Positions 6,832 through 11,979 of a stretch of DNA of 11,979 nt are shown piece by piece. Source of the stretch: JASFUX01 sp050050115 (GTDB taxonomy: Bacteria > Pseudomonadota > Alphaproteobacteria > Caulobacterales > Maricaulaceae); NCBI GenBank assembly GCA_050050115.1, contig JASFUX010000096.1, forward strand, positions 1 to 11,979, read 5' to 3'. The position numbers were made by a program, and so were the translations under genes. Numbering within the stretch: the first letter of the stretch is position 1; every line of letters starts with the position of its first letter. The notes under the pieces are model-generated. The model saw nothing but the letters and a program-made list of their open reading frames with translations, had not been told where the DNA came from and did not search any database.

Positions 6832-9093
6832 CTACTGCGCCATCGTCTCCACTACGATCGTCTCCCGCGCGATCACCCGCCTGCCGCGCAGCACATAGCG
6901 CAGCTCGTAGGTTCCCGGCTCGGCCGGCGCGCGGATCTCGGCCGGGCTGCCGCGGTCGGCGTAGTGATAGTCGGTGTAGGCGTTGTCCGCCGCGTCCGGC
7001 GCAGTGATGGTGATCCAGTCGTTCGGATTGGCCGGGCCTTCGAACGGAATGGAAAGCGTCGCGCCTCCGTTGATCGGCGGCTCAGGCGGCGTGAAGCTCG
7101 CTGTCGCGTCGGTGACGGTGAGCGGCGAGCGACCGATCACGCGGCCGCCGTCGAGCACGTAGCGGACTTCATATTCGCCCGGCTCGACCGGCGCCGCGAT
7201 GGACAGCGGACTGCCGTCGCGGGTGTAGGCGTAGTCGGTGTAGGTGTTGTCGGGCGCGTCGGGCGCGGTGATGGTGATCCAGTCCCTCGGCTCGCCTGGA
7301 CCGGTCCACGCGACCGAAACCTCCGCGCCGGCGCCGACCGAGGCGGGCGCGTCCAGTGTGACATCGGCGGGGATGATCTCGATCGGCTTGCGGGCGATCA
7401 CCTCCTGGCCGCGCAGCACGTAGCGCAGCTCGTAAGTCCCCGGGTCGAGCGGCATGCGGATGTTCAGCGGGCTGCCGTCGCGCGTATAGGCGTAGTCGGT
7501 ATAGCGATTGTCCGGCATGTCCGGCGCGACCACGGTGATCCAGTCCCGGTCGGCGTCCGGGCCGGTCCAGGCGACGTCGAGGTGCGCGCCGACCGTCGCC
7601 GTGTCGGGGGCCGTCAAAGTCGCCGCGCTCGCCGTCACCTCGATCGGCCGACGCGCGAGCACGGTGTTTCCATCGAGCACGTAGCGCACCTCGTATGCGC
7701 CTGGCTCGACCGGCGCGGCGAGCGTCAACGGATTGCCCTCGCGCGTATAGGCGTAGTCGCCATAGCCGTTGTCTGGAGCATCGGGCGCGACGACAGTGAC
7801 CCAGTCGCCGTCGTAGCCGGGACCGCTCCAGTCGACGGAGAAATTCGCGCCGACGCCGATCGTGTCGACCGCTTCGAGCGTCACTTCGACCGGTGTCGCC
7901 GTGATCGCAACCCGCGCGAGCACGCGCGGCGGCGAGCCGAGCACATAGCGCGCTTCATATTCCCCCGGCTCATTGGGCATCTCGACGACGAGGGGCGAGC
8001 CGTCGCGCGTATAGGCGTAGTCGGTGTAGCTGTTCGACGGCGCGTCGGGCGTGGTGAACGTGACGTAGTCGTTGCGCCGGTCCGGGCCCGTCCAGGCGAT
8101 GACGACCTCGGAGCCGACCGGCGCCTCGCCCTCAGGCGTCAGCTCCAGCGTGGCCTCGAAATTGTATTCGAGCGCAATCGTGACGTGCTTGTGGATGTTC
8201 GCCGCCACCACGACGTTGCGCGCCTCGCCGGTCAGCCCGTCAGCGGCTTCGACGAACACGTCGTAGGCGCCGGGCTCGACCTCGGTCTCCGTCGCGCCTG
8301 CGTCAGTCAGCTCGAACGCCGTCTCGCCGCCGCCGGCTTCGACGACGCGCCAGGTCAGACCTTCTTCGATCTCCGGCCCGCCGGCCAGCTCGGTGGCGCG
8401 CAACGTGAGGATCGTCGCGGCGTCGACCGGCTCGGGCGCGACCTCGACCACGGTTTCGTTGAGCGCCGTGGTCAGCTCTTCAGCGTTGCTCGCGTCGAGA
8501 TAGACCCCGCCGGTGTTCTCCGCCAGGCATTGCAGCTGCAGCCGGTCGTGCTCCTCGACGATGTCGAAGCCGATGACATGGGCGGTGAAGTCGACGCCCA
8601 GGCGTTCAAGCTCGGCGCCGACGGCGCACGGATCGAGGTCGCACGTCTCCTTGCCGTCGGTGACCAGGATCACCGTCGCTCGCCGCTCAGTGTAGGCGAG
8701 CTCTTCAGCCGCATACTGAACGGATGCGGTCAGCGGCGTCATGCCGATGGGATTGAGATCGTCGACCGCCGTGCGGATCGCGTCACGGTCCGCGCCCAAA
8801 GACGCGAGCGTTTCGATGTCGGAGCAGTCTCCGCGGCGATTGTGCCCGTAGGCGACGAGACCCAGCCGCCGCTCGGCGGGCAAGTCGGTGAGCAGCCCGT
8901 CGATCACGTCGCGCGCGATCGAGATCTTTGCGACGCCCTCGATCTGGCCCCACATCGAGCCCGAGCCGTCGAGCACCAAGATCGCGTCTTCCGGCGCGGC
9001 GGCGTCGTCCTGGGCCGGCGCAGGGCCTGACGCGAAGCCGAAAGCAGCCGCTGCGGCGAGGCCTGCGAGCGCGCGTTGAAACCGGAAAACCAT
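6832..9093 (-). CDS. Secreted VWA-domain protein with five tandem beta-rich repeats
   Basis: This 753-residue exported protein has a signal peptide (cleavage near APAQ, residue 28). The von Willebrand A domain spans about 36-215 with an intact MIDAS metal site: DGSGS (D42, S44, S46), T119 in GMTPL and D146 in TDG. Cysteines C90, C151, C156 and C189 suggest disulfides in an oxidising compartment. Residues 222-312 form a separate beta-rich domain, followed by five ~87-residue repeats (314-750). Each repeat has WTGP, DWITxxAPDAPDN, YTDYAYTRDGSPL, PxEPGxYEVRYVL and a VIAR-like strand. I recall similar VWA proteins in alphaproteobacteria; none has a function I can assign. VWA domains usually bind proteins through a divalent metal. 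No C-terminal membrane anchor or sorting signal is visible. ATG 9093 follows a G-rich stretch. The gene is first in the minus-strand series and precedes the M28 gene by 83 bp. Confidence 0.9.
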   Translation of the reverse strand: MVFRFQRALAGLAAAAAFGFASGPAPAQDDAAAPEDAILVLDGSGSMWGQIEGVAKISIARDVIDGLLTDLPAERRLGLVAYGHNRRGDCSDIETLASLGADRDAIRTAVDDLNPIGMTPLTASVQYAAEELAYTERRATVILVTDGKETCDLDPCAVGAELERLGVDFTAHVIGFDIVEEHDRLQLQCLAENTGGVYLDASNAEELTTALNETVVEVAPEPVDAATILTLRATELAGGPEIEEGLTWRVVEAGGGETAFELTDAGATETEVEPGAYDVFVEAADGLTGEARNVVVAANIHKHVTIALEYNFEATLELTPEGEAPVGSEVVIAWTGPDRRNDYVTFTTPDAPSNSYTDYAYTRDGSPLVVEMPNEPGEYEARYVLGSPPRVLARVAITATPVEVTLEAVDTIGVGANFSVDWSGPGYDGDWVTVVAPDAPDNGYGDYAYTREGNPLTLAAPVEPGAYEVRYVLDGNTVLARRPIEVTASAATLTAPDTATVGAHLDVAWTGPDADRDWITVVAPDMPDNRYTDYAYTRDGSPLNIRMPLDPGTYELRYVLRGQEVIARKPIEIIPADVTLDAPASVGAGAEVSVAWTGPGEPRDWITITAPDAPDNTYTDYAYTRDGSPLSIAAPVEPGEYEVRYVLDGGRVIGRSPLTVTDATASFTPPEPPINGGATLSIPFEGPANPNDWITITAPDAADNAYTDYHYADRGSPAEIRAPAEPGTYELRYVLRGRRVIARETIVVETMAQ
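6844..8154 (-). repeat. Five tandem ~261-264-bp coding repeats inside the VWA gene
   Basis: Approximate units are 7885-8154 (repeat 1, N-terminal), 7624-7884, 7363-7623, 7102-7362 and 6844-7101 (repeat 5). The DYAYT-like anchor falls at residues 358, 446, 533, 620 and 708, so the period is 87-88 residues. On the plus strand cgcgcgtataggcgtagtcg is identical in repeats 1-3 (8004-8023, 7740-7759, 7479-7498) and nearly so in repeat 4 (7218-7237). Repeat 5 is most divergent (DYHYADRGSP). Near-identical DNA blocks suggest duplication and possible copy-number change by recombination. Confidence 0.93.
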
Positions 9094-9347
9094 GATCCAT
9101 CCCCCGTTCGTTCAAAGTCGTTTGCGCGAGTATCAAACCGAGATTGTGGGGGGAATGGGGCGGCGGGGCGGGGCGAGCCGGCGCCGCCTTCTTTCGTTAG
9201 TGTTCAATCTGGAGCGGTACTCTCGGACTGAACTCACTGCGTGTGCAGATCATACGATCCGCTCGGAATGGCCGATTCGCCGCAGGCGTGCGGTGTTCAA
9301 GCGCGTTTCCAAGGTAACGAAATAATAGTAGAGGCGCGCCATCCGTT

Positions 9348-9370
9348 GCGCCGCCGCTTGACGGCGGCGC
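9348..9370. repeat. 9-bp inverted repeat upstream of trkH
   Basis: GCGCCGCCG (9348-9356) and CGGCGGCGC (9362-9370) are perfect complements around CTTGA. As RNA this would be a very stable hairpin in the trkH leader. It sits 41 bp ahead of the start codon, directly before a second palindrome. No T-run follows. It could be an operator, or leader structure affecting trkH expression. Confidence 0.5.
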
Positions 9371-9373
9371 GGG

Positions 9374-9391
9374 GGCCGAAACGTTTCGGCC
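9374..9391. promoter_or_regulatory. 18-bp perfect palindrome upstream of trkH (candidate operator)
   Basis: GGCCGAAACGTTTCGGCC is fully self-complementary and ends 20 bp before the trkH ATG. With no loop it makes a better dimeric protein site than an RNA hairpin, and its AT-containing core (GAAACGTTTC) is less likely to be a GC accident than the other symmetric elements here. The binding protein is unknown. The symmetry is seen; the operator role is inferred. Confidence 0.5.
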
Positions 9392-9411
9392 GCCTAGCGG
9401 GGGCGCGAGAG

Positions 9412-10860
9412 ATGCGCGACGTACGCCCTGTCATACTGGTCATTGGCGTGATGCTCGCCGGCCTCGGCGTTGCGATGCTTGCGCCGATGGCGGCGGATTT
9501 TTTCGTCGGATCGCCAGACTGGCGCTCATTCGCGGCGACCGGAGCGCTGACGATGTCGGTCGGCATGGCCATGATGATCTCAGCGCGCGGATCGACGGCC
9601 GTGCTGACGACGCGCGCGGCGTTCCTGATGACTTCCCTGTCGTGGGTCATCCTGGCCGCATTCGGCGCGATCCCGTTTCTGACGTCGAACATCGGACTAT
9701 CCGTCGGCGAAGCGTTCTTTGAATCGATGTCCGGACTGACGACGACAGGCGCGACGGTGATTACCGGCCTGGACACCAAGCCGCCGGGTCTTTTGCTGTG
9801 GCGCGCGCTCCTCCAGTGGATCGGCGGGATCGGCATCATCCTGACGGCGATCGCGGTGCTGCCGATGTTGCAGGTCGGCGGCATGGAGCTGTTCCGCGTC
9901 GAGTCCTCGGACACCTCCGACAAGATACTTCCGCGGGCGGGCGAGATCGCCGGCTTCGTCGGCCTCGTCTACGTCGCGCTGACCCTCGCCTGCGCGGTGA
10001 GCTACGACCTGCTGGGCATGACCCCGTTCGAGGCGATCACACACGCCATGACGACGCTTTCGGCCGGCGGCTTCTCGACGTCCGACGCCTCGATGGGCGC
10101 CTTTACGCCGGGCGGCGCGGACATAGCGGCCGACTTCTTCATGATGACCGCCGCTCTGCCGTTCACGATATACATTTTCGTCCTGCGGCGCGATCTCCGC
10201 CGCCTGATCGAGGACAGCCAGACGACCGGCTACATTGCGCTCGCAGCTTTCCTGGTCGGCGCGATGACGCTCTACCTGATCGGCTCGCACCAGTACGGCG
10301 CGCTGAGCGCGCTGCGCTTGTCGGCCTTCAACGTCGTCTCGGTGTTGACCGGGACCGGCTATGCGACGACGGACTACAGCGCCTGGGGCCCGTTCGCCGT
10401 CGCGGCGATCTTCTGCATCACCTTCCTCGGCGGTTGCGCGGGCTCGGCGGCCTGCGGCATCAAGATGTTCCGCATACAGGTCGCATTCGTCGCGATGAGG
10501 GCGTTGCTTCAGAAGATGATGCGTCCGCATCGGGTCGCGCGCATGCGCTACTCCGGCCGAGCCATACCCGAGGCCGCGGTCTATGCCGTGCTGAGCTTTC
10601 TGTTTCTCTACTTCGGCGCCTGGGCCGTCTCGACGCTCGCGCTCTCGGTCATCGGGATCGATCCGACGACCGCGATGTCGGCCTCGGCGACCAGCTTGGC
10701 GAACGTCGGTCCCGGCCTCGGCGCGATCATCGGCCCGGCCGGCACCTTCGCGCCGCTGCCCGATCCCGCCAAGTGGGTGCTCGCCGGGACAATGCTGCTT
10801 GGCCGGCTCGAGATTCTGTCGGTGCTGGTGATGTTCACGCCGACGTTCTGGCGCAGCTAG
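9412..10860 (+). CDS. trkH: TrkH-family potassium uptake subunit
   Basis: This 482-residue inner-membrane protein is the K+-translocating subunit of a Trk system. It normally works with the cytosolic NAD(H)/nucleotide-binding regulator TrkA, which is not in this window. Four membrane-pore-membrane repeats are recognisable from their filter loops: TTTGAT (110-115), SAGGFST (217-223), TGTGYAT (313-319) and NVGPG (431-435), each with the K+-coordinating glycine. The C-terminal GRLEILSVLVMFTPTFWR (464-481) is a family hallmark. I chose ATG 9412 because MRDVRPVILVIGVML is the usual TrkH N-terminus and the length is typical (about 483). The frame is open to 9241, but that adds 57 unrelated residues and reads through both upstream palindromes. 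A G-rich stretch precedes the ATG. The stop TAG lies within CTAG and overlaps the stop of the convergent gene. Confidence 0.95.
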   Translation: MRDVRPVILVIGVMLAGLGVAMLAPMAADFFVGSPDWRSFAATGALTMSVGMAMMISARGSTAVLTTRAAFLMTSLSWVILAAFGAIPFLTSNIGLSVGEAFFESMSGLTTTGATVITGLDTKPPGLLLWRALLQWIGGIGIILTAIAVLPMLQVGGMELFRVESSDTSDKILPRAGEIAGFVGLVYVALTLACAVSYDLLGMTPFEAITHAMTTLSAGGFSTSDASMGAFTPGGADIAADFFMMTAALPFTIYIFVLRRDLRRLIEDSQTTGYIALAAFLVGAMTLYLIGSHQYGALSALRLSAFNVVSVLTGTGYATTDYSAWGPFAVAAIFCITFLGGCAGSAACGIKMFRIQVAFVAMRALLQKMMRPHRVARMRYSGRAIPEAAVYAVLSFLFLYFGAWAVSTLALSVIGIDPTTAMSASATSLANVGPGLGAIIGPAGTFAPLPDPAKWVLAGTMLLGRLEILSVLVMFTPTFWRS

Positions 10861-11747
10861 AGCGCGTCCTTCTTCCCGATCACTGCGCCGGGGTCCCAGA
10901 CCCACCTGCCTTGCGCCTCGTCCCACATCCAGGCGTCGCGCGGGTCGTGGCCGCGGTCGGTCAGGGCGTCGACCTCGACGCCGCGGCTCTGGGCGAGGTC
11001 GCCGAGGACGCGCTCGACGCCGGCGAGAACGTCTGCTGCGTCGCCGGCTTCGGCGGCGGTCGTATCCGCTTCGGGCGGCGGCGCCTTGGCGCGGGCTTGA
11101 GCGAGGGCGGTGGCGACCTTCGCCAGGCTCTCGGCGAGCTTGATCGCGCTCTGGGCGGCGGCCTCGTCGGCGCGCAGGCTCGCGTCGGCGGCGCGGGCGA
11201 GGGCGGCGTCGGCGGCGGCGAAGACCCGGGTGAAGATGCGGCCGGGGTCGGGCGCGGCGGCGAGGGCGGCGATCTCGCCCAGAACGTCCACGCGAACGTC
11301 CGTAGACGCATCGTGACGGCGCCTGGTTGCGCTTGAGCCTTTGGGCGGTCGCGGCCGGGACGCGTCGAGAGTCTTGATGTCGCAGTCGGCGACGTTGAAG
11401 TCTTTCGCGTCGATCGGCGGCGCGAGGGCGGCGTCGGCGGCTTTGGCCACGTCGCAGCGCCGCCAGCCTTCGGCGCGGGCGCGCCGGGTCATGGTCGACA
11501 CGCCCACCCCGAAGCGGGCCGCGACCGAGACGGCGGTCTCGCCGGCGACGTAGGCGGACCGGATCGCCGCCCAGACCGCTTCGTCGCGCGCCGCGCCGTA
11601 AGTCGGCGGCCGGACGCCGCGCTGCGGGCTCGGCCGCCGCCGGGGCGCGCTTGCGGCGAGCTTGGCCGTTTCGACTCGGTCTTCACGGGCTCGTCGTTTG
11701 GCGGGGTGCCGCCCGGACACCCGTCGGGGGAGCAGGTTCTTGAACAT
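10857..11747 (-). CDS. Unrecognised HTH-domain protein with Ala-rich helical body
   Basis: I do not recognise this 296-residue protein as a named family. Residues 1-50 are strongly basic. Residues 56-96 read as a helix-turn-helix, VWAAIRSAYVAGETAVSVA (58-76) then FGVGVSTMTRRARAEGW (79-95), resembling the N-terminal HTH of phage terminase small subunits and similar small DNA-binding proteins. Residues 150-225 are Ala-rich and helical, possibly coiled coil. A Pro/Ala/Glu linker follows, then a conserved-looking Trp-rich tail, DAWMWDEAQGRWVWDPG (271-287). No signal peptide or membrane segment is present, so it should be cytosolic. Start ATG 11747 has AGGA about 9 bases upstream. There is no terminase large subunit or phage gene nearby; downstream is the convergent trkH. 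It is probably real, since the frame is long and the HTH coherent, but Ala-rich frames in GC-rich DNA call for some caution. A nucleic-acid-binding role is inference. Confidence 0.72.
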   Translation of the reverse strand: MFKNLLPRRVSGRHPAKRRAREDRVETAKLAASAPRRRPSPQRGVRPPTYGAARDEAVWAAIRSAYVAGETAVSVAARFGVGVSTMTRRARAEGWRRCDVAKAADAALAPPIDAKDFNVADCDIKTLDASRPRPPKGSSATRRRHDASTDVRVDVLGEIAALAAAPDPGRIFTRVFAAADAALARAADASLRADEAAAQSAIKLAESLAKVATALAQARAKAPPPEADTTAAEAGDAADVLAGVERVLGDLAQSRGVEVDALTDRGHDPRDAWMWDEAQGRWVWDPGAVIGKKDAL

Positions 11748-11917
11748 GCCGTGATCCTACGTCGGCCCGGACAGGGGGCGGATTGGCCGCGAGCATCTTT
11801 CTCGCCGCGCCCGGCGCGGGCGGGCAATCGAGCCGATTGAGCAGGCAGGGGGGCGTGGACAAGCGCCACTCCGGCGAGCGCTCGGAGCGTTGCCTTTCGG
11901 CGTCTCTCTTCGGGTTG

Positions 11918-11933
11918 TTAACCACGCCCTAAC
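11918..11933 (+). promoter_or_regulatory. CtrA-like binding site (TTAA-N7-CTAAC)
   Basis: TTAACCACGCCCTAAC matches the alphaproteobacterial CtrA consensus TTAA-N7-TTAAC with one mismatch (C for T). It can also be read as direct half-sites TTAACCA (11918-11924) and CTAACCA (11929-11935) spaced 11 bp. CtrA is the cell-cycle response regulator of many alphaproteobacteria and often binds over -35 regions. The target could be a rightward gene beyond the edge or the HTH gene 171 bp to the left. Sequence match is seen; binding is inferred. Confidence 0.45.
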
Positions 11934-11950
11934 CACACCGGCCTAGCCGT

Positions 11951-11967
11951 TGGGCAAATACTGCCCA
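11951..11967. repeat. Short inverted repeat near right edge
   Basis: TGGGCA and TGCCCA pair perfectly around AATAC, 17 bp past the CtrA-like box. It could be an operator or a leader hairpin for a gene beyond the edge. I tested it as a sigma-54 promoter (GG-N10-GC); the spacing does not fit. It is short enough to occur by chance. Confidence 0.3.
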
Positions 11968-11979
11968 GTCCTCCGTTTG

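Larger units (their letters stand above)
9094..9411. other. Divergent intergenic region between VWA gene and trkH
   Basis: These 318 bases separate divergent starts and should hold both promoters. Part of the middle (about 9190-9330) looks less GC-rich than the flanks, as regulatory DNA often is, with an AT-rich patch AAATAATAGTAG at 9320-9331. No clear -35/-10 pair could be assigned. Open frames through it lack family resemblance and are taken as noise. The trkH-proximal end carries two strong inverted repeats, listed separately. Confidence 0.55.
11748..11979. other. Gene-free stretch upstream of the HTH gene, to the window edge
   Basis: These 232 bases run from the HTH gene start to the right edge. 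The overlapping minus-strand frames here (for example 11683-11925) are Pro/Arg-rich and lack recognisable domains, so I call none. The base composition becomes less GC-rich after about 11900. A CtrA-like box and an inverted repeat are listed separately. A gene reading rightward may begin just past the edge. Confidence 0.5.

Noticed and set aside
6964..9030. 688-codon plus-strand open frame opposite the VWA gene
   Set aside because: The repeated GVVGVGVVRRVGR-like pattern is only the antisense reading of the five repeats on the minus strand. There is no signal peptide, domain or plausible ribosome site.
9092..9325. 77-codon plus-strand frame starting over the VWA start codon
   Set aside because: It begins within the CATG shared with the VWA ATG, has no ribosome site or domain, and occupies the probable promoter region.
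9241..9411. N-terminal extension of trkH to the upstream ATG
   Set aside because: It adds 57 basic residues with no family match and reads through the two palindromes. MRDVRPVILVIG at 9412 is the normal TrkH start.
9697..10926. 409-codon minus-strand frame opposite trkH
   Set aside because: Antisense shadow: it covers the TrkH filter loops on the other strand and has no domain of its own.
9798..11336. 512-codon plus-strand frame spanning trkH and part of the HTH gene
   Set aside because: It is out of frame with the intact TrkH pore motifs, crosses two convergent genes, and has Arg/Asp-rich noise composition.
11683..11925. 80-codon minus-strand frame starting GTG near the CtrA-like box
   Set aside because: It is Pro/Arg-rich, overlaps the start of the HTH gene in another frame, and lacks a convincing Shine-Dalgarno or domain.
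11951..11965. Possible sigma-54 (-24/-12) promoter
   Set aside because: The GG and GC dinucleotides do not fall 12 positions apart in any register, so the consensus is not met.

Overview
The window is GC-rich and densely packed, with short intergenic gaps. It looks like an alphaproteobacterial chromosome segment. That is inference from codon and GC usage, from Ala/Arg-rich proteins, and from a near-consensus CtrA-type box (TTAA-N7-CTAAC) at the right edge, which would fit the Caulobacterales/Hyphomonadales side of the class. I see no rRNA, tRNA, CRISPR array, insertion sequence or phage module.

Layout, left to right. (1) Positions 1-1698, minus strand: a type-1 ABC exporter with fused membrane and ATPase domains, cut by the left edge before its Walker B motif. 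(2) 1699-2056: a divergent intergenic region with two inverted repeats and no recognisable TPP riboswitch. (3) 2057-2860, plus: thiD (HMP/HMP-P kinase). It converges with the next gene with one base between the stops. (4) 2862-9093, minus: five co-oriented genes, transcribed from the right: a secreted VWA protein with five tandem ~87-residue repeats; a secreted M28-type peptidase with an altered catalytic motif; an ABC-2 ATPase/permease pair of the YadG/YadH type with overlapping stop and start; and a small DCC-family (DUF393) protein. (5) 9094-9411: a divergent regulatory region with a 9+9 bp inverted repeat and an 18-bp perfect palindrome just upstream of the next gene. (6) 9412-10860, plus: a TrkH-type potassium transporter subunit, whose stop overlaps the stop of the next convergent gene within CTAG. 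(7) 10857-11747, minus: an unrecognised protein with an N-terminal helix-turn-helix and an Ala-rich helical body. (8) 11748-11979: gene-free, with the CtrA-like box and a small inverted repeat.

How the genes may work together. ThiD (thiamine pyrimidine salvage/synthesis) and TrkH (K+ uptake) are housekeeping genes. YadG and YadH clearly form one transporter, and the DCC gene follows it by 27 bp, so these three are probably co-transcribed. The VWA protein and the M28 peptidase both carry signal peptides, lie 83 bp apart and may act together in the periplasm or outside the cell. Whether they share a transcript with the transporter is uncertain, because a 120-bp gap with hairpins lies between. 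I found no clear-cut new defence or mobile system. The least ordinary items are the repeat-bearing VWA protein beside a peptidase with His-His in place of the usual Glu-Glu, the paired palindromes before trkH, and the orphan HTH/Ala-rich protein next to a CtrA-like site.
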